The notes beneath the pieces are model-generated. The model had not been told where the DNA came from. It worked only from the letters and a program-made list of their open reading frames with translations, and searched no databases. The position numbers were made by a program, and so were the translations under genes. A DNA stretch of 38,594 nt. Origin: an uncultured Saprospiraceae bacterium. Lineage in GTDB: Bacteria > Bacteroidota > Bacteroidia > Chitinophagales > Saprospiraceae. The stretch spans positions 1-38,594 of the forward strand of contig CALIHL010000061.1 in NCBI GenBank assembly GCA_938022935.1, in the 5' to 3' direction. Shown here one piece after another: positions 17,924 through 30,936 of the stretch (its first letter is position 1; each line of letters opens with the position of its first letter).

Positions 17924-17967
17924 CGATATCACAGATCCAGCCATTATACCTCCATTTATAAGATTAT

Positions 17968-19266
17968 ATGACATTTGAAGAATTAGGACTCGAGGAATCG
18001 TTACTGGAGGCGTTGGACTACATGGGCTTTGAGAAAGCTACTCCGATACAAGAGCAAGCTATCCCAGAAATATTGAAACGCAACGATCTATTGGCTTGTG
18101 CCCAGACGGGTACGGGTAAGACGGCAGCTTTTATATTGCCTGTCCTCAATAAGTTAGCAGCAAAGCCATCATCTAATATCAATACCTTAGTGATTGCTCC
18201 GACAAGGGAGCTTGCGCTTCAGATAGATCAGCAAGTCCAGGCATTCGCTTACTTCGTTAATGTGAGTTCATGTCCGATTTATGGTGGAGGTGATGGAAGT
18301 GACTTTGAGACACAAAAGAGAGCGCTCAAGAGTGGTACTGAGATCATAGTTGCCACTCCAGGTAAATTAATCTCTCACCTCAACATGGGTTATGCTAATT
18401 GGGATCATGTAGAACACTTGATCCTTGATGAGGCAGATCGCATGCTTGATATGGGTTTCTTCGATGATCTCATGAAGATCGTTGGCTTCCTTCCAAAGAA
18501 GCGACAGACCTTGATGTTCAGTGCTACAATGCCTCCTAAGATTAGGAAGTTGGCCAAGTCCATCCTTCAGGATCCAAAAGAGATCAGTCTTGCTATCTCT
18601 AAGCCAGCGGCAGGAGTGCTACAAGCAGCATACTTGGCTTATGATAGCCAGAAGGCACGATTGATTAGAGGATTAATTGCTGATAAGCCAAGTTATACTA
18701 GCATTATCATATTTACATCTACCAAGAAGAAGGTCAATGAGATCGTAAGAGAGCTTAGGGGCAACGGATATAACGTCCAAGCGGTGAGTAGTGATCTTAC
18801 TCAGAAGGATAGAGAAGATGCTGTGCGTAAGTTTAGAAGTCATGAGACCAGAGTTCTTGTAGCAACTGATGTACTCAGTAGAGGTATCGATATAAAAAAC
18901 ATCAATCTTGTTATCAACTACGATGTGCCTAACGAGGCCGCAGATTATGTGCACCGTATCGGGCGAACTGCACGTGCAGATAGTACTGGTGTAGCGTTAA
19001 CTGTGATCAACCCAGATGACATGTATAAGTTCTCTAAAATAGAAGAGCTTATCGAGATGGAAGTACCTAAAGTACCACTTCCTAAAGAACTTGGAGAGGG
19101 ACCCGAGTGGTCAACAAAACCAGTTAGACACGGAGGTCGAGGTGGTGGGCGTCATGGTGGTGGTCGAGGCAGATCAGGAGGAGGTAGATCAGGCGGACGA
19201 GGTGGGCGCCATAAGTCTGGTGGTCACAAGTCTGGTGGCAATAAATCAAATAATAATAGAGGATAA
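17968..19266 (+). CDS. DEAD-box RNA helicase with RGG-type C-terminal tail (RhlE-like)
   Basis: A 432-residue ATP-dependent RNA helicase for RNA unwinding and RNP remodelling (cold growth, ribosome assembly, mRNA decay). Motifs are intact and in order: Q motif (F3 to Q30), motif I AQTGTGKT at 45-52, PTRELALQ at 79, DEAD at 154-157, SAT at 185-187, VATDVLSRGID (about 290) and HRIGRTAR (about 330). From about 388 the sequence turns into a low-complexity Gly/Arg/Ser/His tail with RGG, GGRG and KSGG repeats, a basic RNA-binding extension also prone to condensate formation. The gene is monocistronic, has a -7-like box at 17916 and ends before an 18-bp bidirectional terminator. Confidence 0.95.
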   Translation: MTFEELGLEESLLEALDYMGFEKATPIQEQAIPEILKRNDLLACAQTGTGKTAAFILPVLNKLAAKPSSNINTLVIAPTRELALQIDQQVQAFAYFVNVSSCPIYGGGDGSDFETQKRALKSGTEIIVATPGKLISHLNMGYANWDHVEHLILDEADRMLDMGFFDDLMKIVGFLPKKRQTLMFSATMPPKIRKLAKSILQDPKEISLAISKPAAGVLQAAYLAYDSQKARLIRGLIADKPSYTSIIIFTSTKKKVNEIVRELRGNGYNVQAVSSDLTQKDREDAVRKFRSHETRVLVATDVLSRGIDIKNINLVINYDVPNEAADYVHRIGRTARADSTGVALTVINPDDMYKFSKIEELIEMEVPKVPLPKELGEGPEWSTKPVRHGGRGGGRHGGGRGRSGGGRSGGRGGRHKSGGHKSGGNKSNNNRG

Positions 19267-19292
19267 AAGAAGTCTTTGCCTCTTATAATTAG

Positions 19293-19330
19293 AAAATAGG
19301 TTACAGCATCTTGATGCTGTAACCTATTTT
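19293..19330. terminator. Bidirectional terminator between convergent genes
   Basis: Perfect 18-bp arms (19293-19310 and 19313-19330) flank a TT centre. The stem starts AAAATAGG and ends CCTATTTT, so either strand gives a hairpin followed by U residues. It separates the helicase gene from the minus-strand thioredoxin-like gene. Confidence 0.88.
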
Positions 19331-19340
19331 AGTTTTATTG

Positions 19341-20231
19341 TTAATTCTCCAATTTCTCTTTGATCGTACTGAGCATGTTTGTTGCTCGCACATCTTCTTT
19401 TTTAATGTCAATCACTTTCTCAAAGCAATCTTTTGCTTCAGGATATTTTTCAATTTCCATATATAGTTCGCCCAAGCTATCATATAGATTAGGGTCATAA
19501 GGGAAAAGAATCGTGTTGGTATAAAAAGCTAACTCTGCCTCTTTAAATCTTTCTGCTGTCATCAATACATATCCGTAAGTGTTGAGTTCTCCTGAGCCAG
19601 AAACATTTCTGTAGATGGATCGGATGGCTCCATTAAGATTTGTAAATAATGAATCTTCTGGCTGTGAGAGATAGTACTCGTGGAGCAATGCTATCGCTCG
19701 ATATCTTGATTGTGATGGTATGCCTTGACCAATTTGATTAATATCCGTAGTCAAATCGTTAAGTGGTCTTTCAACTATTCTTCCGATTTCCTTGCCATCT
19801 CTTTCAAATACAAAAGTCGGTACTCGATGGATGTTGTACTCTGCTTCAATCCTTGATGGACTGCGCTTGTACTCTTTGTCCTCATTGTGTAAGGCGATTA
19901 ATTCTAATTGTGATTCTGATAATCCTGAATCCTTCCAGAGCTTTGTAAAATGTGGAAGTAACCCTTTTGTATCGCCACACCAAGTGCCAAGAAACACTTT
20001 GACTTTAACATCTTTTAGATTGCTGATCGCTTGTGATTGGAGTTCGCCATTATAATCGTTGAACCGCTTCGTGTACCAATCTGCATAAGGCTCTTTGGTT
20101 AAGTCGCTTAATTCTATAGCTCCCAATAGGTGAGTGTCTCCTCTTTTATTGATGTATGTCTGTTGTGCGTCAATGCTAAATGTTGACAAAAGCAATGATA
20201 GGATAAGGCCAGCAAGTATGTGTTTTTTCAT
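19341..20231 (-). CDS. Exported thioredoxin-like protein with single active-site Cys and TPR tail
   Basis: A 296-residue periplasmic protein. The signal peptide covers about 1-22 (ending IDAQ). A thioredoxin fold spans about 60-165, with the active-site loop TWCGDTK at 84-89 and the cis-proline RVPTF at 137-140. The usual CxxC is reduced to a single cysteine, C85, because the second Cys position is Thr, so classical disulfide exchange is unlikely. A thiol-peroxidase-like, monothiol or sensing role is more likely. Residues about 205-296 look like two tetratricopeptide repeats (AERFKEAELAFYTNTILFP, then EIEKYPEAKDCFEKVI), a protein-binding module. The gene stands alone between the helicase terminator and the divergent GNAT gene. 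Confidence 0.8.
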   Translation of the reverse strand: MKKHILAGLILSLLLSTFSIDAQQTYINKRGDTHLLGAIELSDLTKEPYADWYTKRFNDYNGELQSQAISNLKDVKVKVFLGTWCGDTKGLLPHFTKLWKDSGLSESQLELIALHNEDKEYKRSPSRIEAEYNIHRVPTFVFERDGKEIGRIVERPLNDLTTDINQIGQGIPSQSRYRAIALLHEYYLSQPEDSLFTNLNGAIRSIYRNVSGSGELNTYGYVLMTAERFKEAELAFYTNTILFPYDPNLYDSLGELYMEIEKYPEAKDCFEKVIDIKKEDVRATNMLSTIKEKLEN

Positions 20232-20335
20232 TTTATTAATTTTAATATTGCAAGATTAGTGCAATTAGATGCTCGTATTTGTTAACTGGTGGATAATGAT
20301 AATCCAATGAATTGTTAATGCTCAAGTAAGAATGG

Positions 20336-20839
20336 ATGTGGAGTTTAGAAAGTGAACGATTGGATATACGCCAGCTCAGATTTTCAGATGCACCTTTTAT
20401 ATTGGAGTTGCTCAATACAGATGGATGGCTAAAGCACATTGGTGATCGTGGTGTAAAGACGATAAAAAATGCAGAAGGGTATATCTCTTCTGGACCTCAA
20501 GAGGGCTATAAGAAGATAGGACATGGACTGATGTTGTTAGTTGAGAAATATTCTAATCAGAAAGTTGGTATATGTGGATTGTTGCAAAGAGATTATCTCG
20601 ATCATCCTGATATAGGATATGCATTACTTCCGGCATTTGAAAAGAGAGGTTATGTCTCAGAAGCTTGTCGATCTATTATAGCTTGGCACAAAGAGCATGG
20701 TGAGATTGACTCAGTCTGTGCGATTGTGAATCATGATAATGAAAGAAGTATCAAGTTGTTGATCCATCTTGATTTCATATTTACGAAAGTGATCAACCGA
20801 GATGGACAATCTATAAATCTATACCAATACGATCTTTAG
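20336..20839 (+). CDS. GNAT family N-acetyltransferase (RimJ/RimL type)
   Basis: A 167-residue acetyl-CoA-dependent acetyltransferase. The N-terminus LESERLDIRQLRFSDAPFI is typical of the RimJ/RimL-like Acetyltransf_3 group. The acetyl-CoA loop region is DIGYALLPAFEKRGYVSEAC (about 100-119), with a slightly altered R/Q-x-x-G-x-A signature (KRGYVSEA). NHDNERSIKLLIHLDF (about 136-151) matches the conserved N-x-x-S-x-x-L-L-x-x-L-G-F block. The substrate may be a protein N-terminus or a small amine and cannot be deduced. The DoxX-like gene follows by 26 bases in the same direction, so the two are probably co-transcribed. The initiator ATG at 20336 fits the family start. Confidence 0.85.
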   Translation: MWSLESERLDIRQLRFSDAPFILELLNTDGWLKHIGDRGVKTIKNAEGYISSGPQEGYKKIGHGLMLLVEKYSNQKVGICGLLQRDYLDHPDIGYALLPAFEKRGYVSEACRSIIAWHKEHGEIDSVCAIVNHDNERSIKLLIHLDFIFTKVINRDGQSINLYQYDL

Positions 20840-20865
20840 CTATATTGTGATATAAAATATCAATC

Positions 20866-21264
20866 ATGGAATTTTTAACAACACCGGATGTAGTTGGCCA
20901 ATTGGCGATAGGTGTATTTATTGCAATAGTATTCTTGCAGTCAGGACTTGATAAAGTGATTGATTGGAAGGGTAATCTCTCTTGGCTTCAAGGTCATTTT
21001 AAAAATTCGATATTATCAGGTATGGTCACCCCGATGCTTGGTATCGTAACTATAGCGGAGATCGTAACTGGCCTTTTTGCTGTATGTGGCGTGATCTGTC
21101 TTATATGGTGTAAAGAATCAACTTGTATCCAGTACAGTGTGATGCTTGGCCTTTTGTCCTTGCTCATGCTGATATTTGGCCAACGTATAGCTAAGGACTA
21201 TGACGGAGCAAAAACTATCGCTATCTACTTTGGTGTTTTACTTGTATCTCTTCTGTTGTTCTAA
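20866..21264 (+). CDS. DoxX-like membrane protein
   Basis: A 132-residue, four-helix membrane protein. The hydrophobic segments lie near 10-28, 52-72, 75-97 and 113-131. The phrases FLQSGLDKVIDWKGNL (about 24-39) and GQRIAKDYDGA (about 105-115) match the conserved face of DoxX-family proteins, small integral membrane proteins linked in some bacteria to redox and thiol-stress complexes. No function is established for this branch. The gene follows the GNAT gene closely and ends 12 bases from the stop of the convergent M28 peptidase gene, with no terminator visible between them. Confidence 0.75.
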   Translation: MEFLTTPDVVGQLAIGVFIAIVFLQSGLDKVIDWKGNLSWLQGHFKNSILSGMVTPMLGIVTIAEIVTGLFAVCGVICLIWCKESTCIQYSVMLGLLSLLMLIFGQRIAKDYDGAKTIAIYFGVLLVSLLLF

Positions 21265-21276
21265 TCTCAGAGGGGA

Positions 21277-22791
21277 TTACTTTTTACCATATAGTTTGAC
21301 ACCCGAGTCATAGTACTTGTCTCCTTCTAACCAGAACGGCGCTTCTTGACGGCCATCGATATGTATCGAACTTAAGATGTAGGCTTTAACATACTTTTCG
21401 ATATAGTCCATATCCAATGTTTCAACTTGATCTCCAGGTCTATGATAATACTTGAATATCTCCTCATCAAACGCTCTAAATCCTAAACTGAATGTAGGTG
21501 CTGGTATACCCAGAACTGCAAAGTTTACATTGTCAGAACGGTCAAATAATCCTTGTTCTTTGGCTGGATCTTCGATGGCAGTAAGGCCTATCTTGTTACA
21601 AGCTTTTTGTATATCCAGCTCCGCTTCTGTCCGAGTGAGTCCGATGACTGAGATGATAGAAGTGTCATTATAACCTCCGTTGTCTATGTTGAAATTGTAC
21701 TTTATCTGATTGGCTGGCACTGGTAGATGCTCTGTAAAGTATTTGCTGCCAAGCAAACCCTTCTCCTCTGCTGTAAATAAAACAAACATAGCAGATCGCT
21801 TAGGTGGATGTGCCGCGAAGTAATTAGCCAATGATAAGACTGCCGTTACGCCGACCGCATTATCACGTGCGCCATTGTAGATATCATCTCCTGTCTCATC
21901 TGGAGTTTGAATACCAACATGATCATAGTGGGCTGTGTAGACGATGTACTCATCCTTTAAGGCCGGATCTGTGCCTTCTATAAGTCCCATGACATTATCT
22001 GATGTGAACCTATCTCTTGCCACTTCATCCATCTTGATAGTCAACGGCTGTTTGCCTTCTTGTAAAGTGGCGATTGTAAGACTATCTGTTGTGCCCACCC
22101 AGATATTGACAAGGTCATTTTGTTCCATTCCTTCATCAAAAGTTGTCTGAGGTCTTGTGCCTATTCTACGCAAGAATGACCAGGGTAATGCTGTGCTTTG
22201 GTAAATCTCAACAAGAGCTGAAGCACCAGCCGCTTGAGCACGTTTTCTTTTGTCCCTCGATGCGGCTACCCAATCTCGCGGATTTTTGCTAACGCCATCT
22301 CCAGCTATACTTACAGCTATCTTTTTATTGAGGTCTTTGCCTTCTATATCTGATGGATTACCATATCCTATGTCGACCGATGGCGCGCTAAAATCTGCTG
22401 CTTTTCCATTGATAGCGATAAAGTCATCTCGAAAGGTCAAGTCTATGTCTCCGATGCTCAATGAAGCCTCTGCCGGCGGGGTAAACGTCACGAAAGGTAT
22501 AGATTGAAAGTGGGTATTGTTTACTTCTCCAACGCCGGCTGCATCAAAGTTAGCTGCTATATAAGCTGCAGCTGCTTCGAGCCCTTCGCTACCAGTATTT
22601 CTTCCTCGTAGCGCATCAGATGCTAAAAACTGTATATGTGACTTTATTCCTCTCTGTGTGACTTCCTTGTGGATGATATCAGCATGATCAGGCATCATCT
22701 TCTTAGGTGCTTCGGCCACACTTGCGACTTGACTGGTTTTACAAGAATTCAGTAAAAACAGCGCGACGATAGAAAGGTATAAGTACTTCAT
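21277..22791 (-). CDS. M28-family zinc peptidase, lipoprotein
   Basis: A 504-residue aminopeptidase-like enzyme anchored as a lipoprotein: the signal sequence ends in the lipobox LLNSC with C17. A PA-like insert covers about 130-255 and is flanked by catalytic domain sequence. The two-zinc site of family M28 is complete: H288 (TAHYDH), D310 (NGARDNAVG), E342/E343 (FTAEEKG), D370 (FNIDNGG) and a final His in YYHRPGDQVE (about 468). It probably trims peptides in the periplasm or at the cell surface. The gene stands alone; the next upstream gene on the strand (DUF3052) ends 106 bases away. Confidence 0.92.
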   Translation of the reverse strand: MKYLYLSIVALFLLNSCKTSQVASVAEAPKKMMPDHADIIHKEVTQRGIKSHIQFLASDALRGRNTGSEGLEAAAAYIAANFDAAGVGEVNNTHFQSIPFVTFTPPAEASLSIGDIDLTFRDDFIAINGKAADFSAPSVDIGYGNPSDIEGKDLNKKIAVSIAGDGVSKNPRDWVAASRDKRKRAQAAGASALVEIYQSTALPWSFLRRIGTRPQTTFDEGMEQNDLVNIWVGTTDSLTIATLQEGKQPLTIKMDEVARDRFTSDNVMGLIEGTDPALKDEYIVYTAHYDHVGIQTPDETGDDIYNGARDNAVGVTAVLSLANYFAAHPPKRSAMFVLFTAEEKGLLGSKYFTEHLPVPANQIKYNFNIDNGGYNDTSIISVIGLTRTEAELDIQKACNKIGLTAIEDPAKEQGLFDRSDNVNFAVLGIPAPTFSLGFRAFDEEIFKYYHRPGDQVETLDMDYIEKYVKAYILSSIHIDGRQEAPFWLEGDKYYDSGVKLYGKK

Positions 22792-22897
22792 TATGTTGTA
22801 AGTCTAAGTTCAGCAGCTAATAAACGAAATATAATAGATATAGTAAGTGTAATGCTTTACACCTGCTTTGAATAGCGTGAGGATGAACGTCTAAATG

Positions 22898-23308
22898 TCA
22901 TCTGTCTTTCAATCTATATACAAACTTTAGACAGCTGTATATGTCATTGTAAGAAGCGACCTTCACATCGACTAAGCCTTGTGCCAAGACGTACTCTCTT
23001 ATAATCTCTCGATTGAGGTCTGTCTCTACCTTAGAAGCTCCTTTGGGCCAAGAGATCCAGATGGTTGCATTTTTATGAATGGCTTGAACTAAATCTGGAT
23101 AGGTTAATTCTAATGCTTTTAACTCATGGAAAAATGCATGGACGATGTCACTATTTGCTTTAAGTGTAGGACTGATCTTAACCTTAGATGGCAATGGAGA
23201 TATGTAACTTTTATAGTTTATGGGAGCATTGACGATCGAGACTTGATGGCCTTCCTTGATGCCCAGTTTTTTTGCTATGGGTGTTTTAGAATATCCAGAT
23301 GTATTCAT
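22898..23308 (-). CDS. DUF3052 family protein
   Basis: A 136-residue soluble protein of the DUF3052 family. The hallmark opening SGYSKTPIAKKLGIKEGHQV occupies residues 4-23. The second signature is the WPKGASKVETDLNREIIREY block at about 87-106, followed by LAQGLVDVKVASYNDIYSCLKFVYR, which closely follows the family pattern. The function is unknown; members are widespread small cytoplasmic proteins. It is divergent from the DUF2147 gene, with 74 bases between the starts. Confidence 0.88.
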   Translation of the reverse strand: MNTSGYSKTPIAKKLGIKEGHQVSIVNAPINYKSYISPLPSKVKISPTLKANSDIVHAFFHELKALELTYPDLVQAIHKNATIWISWPKGASKVETDLNREIIREYVLAQGLVDVKVASYNDIYSCLKFVYRLKDR

Positions 23309-23382
23309 AAAGTGTGTATTATCTCATGCAACAGTTAAGGCTCAAAGAGCGTTTATTACCTTGTATATAACCACATATTGAT

Positions 23383-23802
23383 ATGAAGTTATTCTTTTTC
23401 ATCTTTTTCTGCGCTTCTCCACTCATTCTTGTTGGTCAGGCCGAAATATTAGGTACGTGGAAAGCAGTTGACGATGCAGATGGTCAAGCTACCTCGCACA
23501 TAGAAATCGAAAGTCGAGATGGTCAAGTTTTTGGAAAGATTGTAAAGCTTCTTGAAGAAGATGATGATATCGTCTGTGAACAGTGTGAAGGGGCCAACAA
23601 GAATAAGCCTGTTCTTGGACTTGAGATCATCACAAATATGGAGAAAGATGGGAATGCTTACAAAGGAGGTCGCATATTGGATCCTGAGAACGGTAAGACA
23701 TATAAGTGTCGGTTAAAGCTGGTTGATGATGTTCTTGAAGTACGCGGCTATATAGGTATTCCTGCGCTCGGTAGAACTCAGAGGTGGTATAGAGTTAATT
23801 AG
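23383..23802 (+). CDS. DUF2147 exported protein
   Basis: A 139-residue protein with a signal peptide at 1-19 (ending LVGQA) and a single DUF2147 lipocalin-like beta-barrel domain. Family marks are ILGTWKAVDDADGQATSHIEI (from 22), FGKIVKLLE, a conserved CEQCEG pair of cysteines, PVLGLEIITNM, GGRILDPENGKTYKCRLKL and the end RGYIGIPALGRTQRWYRV. It is probably periplasmic and the function is unknown. It converges on the anti-sigma gene, with 29 bases between the stops. Confidence 0.9.
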   Translation: MKLFFFIFFCASPLILVGQAEILGTWKAVDDADGQATSHIEIESRDGQVFGKIVKLLEEDDDIVCEQCEGANKNKPVLGLEIITNMEKDGNAYKGGRILDPENGKTYKCRLKLVDDVLEVRGYIGIPALGRTQRWYRVN

Positions 23803-23831
23803 AATCGAAACTTTATTAGCAGCGTTTTTTT

Positions 23832-24569
23832 TTAAATAGACACTGAAGCAGTCAATGTTGTTAAGGTTGGATGCTGACTTCCACCTTTCGGTTCCACTGT
23901 TATATTTAGAGAAGAAGCATTCGCAAGATAGTTCATCTCGATGCCATCAACAATCGCATTAGTTGGGTCGAAGACGCCTAGACTTTGCATCTCGCCGTCA
24001 ACATCCGCCCATAATTGATAAGTCTGATCTTTGTTTATAGATGGTAACTCTATCACTCTGAGTTGAGATTTCTGTAAGTCATCGTTCCAATAGACAATCA
24101 CCTTGCTTTCTTTATTAGAATATTTATTAATTAATAGATAGGGCGTTGTTGCAGCATGATTGATGAAGGTGTATTGTAGATTAAGTTCTTCGTAGTTTTT
24201 TTCTAATTTGATCATATCTGCTTCAGCTTCAGCCAATTCTTCATTGTGACTGTTCGGTTGACTATTCATTACAAGACATGTGCCAGCTATGCCTAATATA
24301 AAGCCTGCAGCGAGTTTCCACCAGGAAGATAATCTGGATATGTTTTTATAATTATTCGTTGAAGTAATAGTAGACGGCTCTTGTCCAGAGATGTTTTTTA
24401 TAATACATTCTGGCGTAGCGTTAGAAGATTCTAATTTTTTAAGTTCTTGGCGTATCGTCTTGTGTTCGACTTTAAGTAGATCAACTTTCATTCTTTCCTC
24501 AGAAGTGGTCTTCCCAAGCACATAACGCTCAAGCAAGTCGGAGGAAAGTATGTCATCAATATGATCCAT
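23832..24569 (-). CDS. Anti-sigma factor, RskA-like, without adjacent sigma gene
   Basis: A 245-residue single-pass membrane protein. The N-terminal cytoplasmic part (about 1-80) opens with DDILSSDLLERYVLGKTTSEER, the helical anti-sigma pattern (LERYVLG then E-rich helices), without a zinc-binding HxxxCxxC. A transmembrane helix lies at about 84-101 (WWKLAAGFILGIAGTCLVM). A short coiled-coil-like linker and an RskA C-terminal domain follow at about 130-245 in the periplasm (QTYQLWADVDGEMQSLGVF, and the closing EPKGGSQHPTLTTLTASVSI). Such proteins sequester an ECF sigma factor until a signal triggers proteolysis. Normally the sigma gene lies directly upstream; here the upstream neighbour is a divergent symporter gene, so this is an orphan whose partner must be encoded elsewhere. 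Confidence 0.85.
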   Translation of the reverse strand: MDHIDDILSSDLLERYVLGKTTSEERMKVDLLKVEHKTIRQELKKLESSNATPECIIKNISGQEPSTITSTNNYKNISRLSSWWKLAAGFILGIAGTCLVMNSQPNSHNEELAEAEADMIKLEKNYEELNLQYTFINHAATTPYLLINKYSNKESKVIVYWNDDLQKSQLRVIELPSINKDQTYQLWADVDGEMQSLGVFDPTNAIVDGIEMNYLANASSLNITVEPKGGSQHPTLTTLTASVSI

Positions 24570-24762
24570 AAATCAAATATAATTCGCCAATAAAGTGATG
24601 TGCATAGCCTCACTTGTTTATCTAAATTCACAAAAGCTAGATGATCGTTGAATTTATGTGTTATAATCCTATTATCAAGTAAAATTTAGCATCTTTAGTT
24701 GCTACACAATCAGCAGTTGAACACGTGTTTGGCTCTTTTGTTATCAAAATCGGGAGATATCT

Positions 24763-26337
24763 ATGGAGGATTTTAGTCTTGGAGGGTTAGATATAGGGAT
24801 TGTCATCGCATATTTTCTGTTGGTACTTGCTATAGGGCTGGCAGTAGCACGAAAGAATAAAACGGATGAGGACTTGTTCCTTGGAGGGCGAACTTTTACG
24901 TGGGGTTTGATCGGTCTTTCGATATTTGCTTCAAATATATCCAGCTCGACCATAATCGGTCTTTCAGGGGTGGCATACAGTTCTGGTGTAGTTCAGTCTG
25001 TCTATGAATGGATGTCTGGTATACCGCTCATTGTAGCTGCAGCTATATTCATCCCATTGTATCTTAAAGCTAAGATCACAACTATCCCAGAGTTTCTTTC
25101 ACTTCGTTATGATGATCGATCAAGGATATTCTTCTCCGCCATGACCATATTCATGAGTGTTGTTATTGAGATGGCAGGAGGACTGTATGCTGGAGCATTG
25201 GTTCTCCAGAGCTTCTTTCCTGATCTTGTTTTGTGGCAGACTTGCTTTTTCCTTGCGGCTTTCGCAGGGATCTATACTGCGGCAGGAGGATTGCGGGCGG
25301 TAGTTTATACAGATGCTATCCAAGCAGTGATTCTTATTCTTGGTTGTTCTTATCTTACGTATGTGCTTTTTGCAGAGTTGGACTTTGATTGGGCACGCGT
25401 GGTTGCTTCAGTTCCAGAAGGTCATCTGTCTATGGTTAGACCTATTGATGACCCTACGTTGCCATGGGCCGGACTTTTGATTGGTGTGCCTTTTATGAGC
25501 TTTTGGTACTTCACTACTAATCAGTTTATCGTACAGAGGATATTGGGCAGTAAAAACGTCAGACATGCGCGCTGGGGGATGATGTTTGCAGGTTTTCTAA
25601 AAGTCATACCGTTGTTTTTGATGGTCATCCCAGGCGTGCTGGCGATTAGTGTATTGCCAGGCATAGAGAATCCTGACATGGTTTTTCCAACTGCTATGAA
25701 GCAGTTTTTACCAGTTGGTATTATAGGCTTGGTCTTGGCGGGTTTGGTGTCGGCTATTATGTCAAGTGTTGATTCTATACTCAATAGTTCATCAACGCTT
25801 ATAGTTGTTGATTTTATAAAACCGAGAAATCCTGATTTTACTTCCAAACAGTTAGTGAAGTTCGGGCGGATTATAACAATCGTACTAACCATATTCGCTG
25901 CGCTTTGGGCTCCTCAGATTGCAAACTTTACAGGGCTTTGGGATTATCTACAACAGATGTTCTCAATCGTCGTTCCTCCAATAATTGTTATCTTTTTAGT
26001 CGGCGTTTTTTTCAAAAGAGGCAATGGGTATGGGTCTATCATGACCTTGACGCTGGGGACTCTTTTTGGAGTAGCATTGTTTGTTTTGGAGCAATTCGAT
26101 CTATGGCATGTGCACTATACAATCAATGTGGGCATCATGATCTTATTTAGCATACTTGTTTTTGTGGTTGCCAGTTATCAAAGACCTGCACCGGAAGTCA
26201 GTAGAATAGAAAATTTAACTTACGATCATTCGCTCTTAGGAGAAGGGATGGAAGGACTGCCTTGGTATAAGGATTATAGGACGCATGCTTTTTTCTTGGT
26301 TTTGCTTATCTTATGGATACTTATAACCTTTTGGTAA
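24763..26337 (+). CDS. Sodium:solute symporter (SSS family)
   Basis: A 524-residue inner-membrane transporter of the SSS/SGLT fold with about 13-14 helices. Family marks are the first helix followed by ARKNKTDEDLFLGGRTFTW (34-52), SIFASNISSSTIIGLSG (about 57-73) and the Na+-site region GLVLAGLVSAIMSSVDSILNSSSTL (about 325-349, with the diagnostic Ser pair). It couples Na+ entry to uptake of an organic solute. The in-frame beta-galactosidase directly downstream suggests a sugar such as a galactoside. The ATG at 24763 follows a 193-base divergent gap shared with the anti-sigma gene. The stop TAA at 26335 is in the same frame as the next gene. Confidence 0.92.
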   Translation: MEDFSLGGLDIGIVIAYFLLVLAIGLAVARKNKTDEDLFLGGRTFTWGLIGLSIFASNISSSTIIGLSGVAYSSGVVQSVYEWMSGIPLIVAAAIFIPLYLKAKITTIPEFLSLRYDDRSRIFFSAMTIFMSVVIEMAGGLYAGALVLQSFFPDLVLWQTCFFLAAFAGIYTAAGGLRAVVYTDAIQAVILILGCSYLTYVLFAELDFDWARVVASVPEGHLSMVRPIDDPTLPWAGLLIGVPFMSFWYFTTNQFIVQRILGSKNVRHARWGMMFAGFLKVIPLFLMVIPGVLAISVLPGIENPDMVFPTAMKQFLPVGIIGLVLAGLVSAIMSSVDSILNSSSTLIVVDFIKPRNPDFTSKQLVKFGRIITIVLTIFAALWAPQIANFTGLWDYLQQMFSIVVPPIIVIFLVGVFFKRGNGYGSIMTLTLGTLFGVALFVLEQFDLWHVHYTINVGIMILFSILVFVVASYQRPAPEVSRIENLTYDHSLLGEGMEGLPWYKDYRTHAFFLVLLILWILITFW

Positions 26338-30833
<4,496 letters not shown>

Positions 30834-30936
30834 ACTGTGATGTTATTTGCTCAATTCGTAAGGAGAAGATAGTAGCAATTTCATGAAAATGAGAATGCCA
30901 AAGTAGAAATAGCTCAGTATACTGGAATGGACCAAC

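Noticed and set aside
19091-19288. 65-codon open frame over the helicase tail
   Set aside because: It is an out-of-frame reading of the Gly/Arg-rich tail; the composition (V, E, D runs) is a by-product of the repeat.
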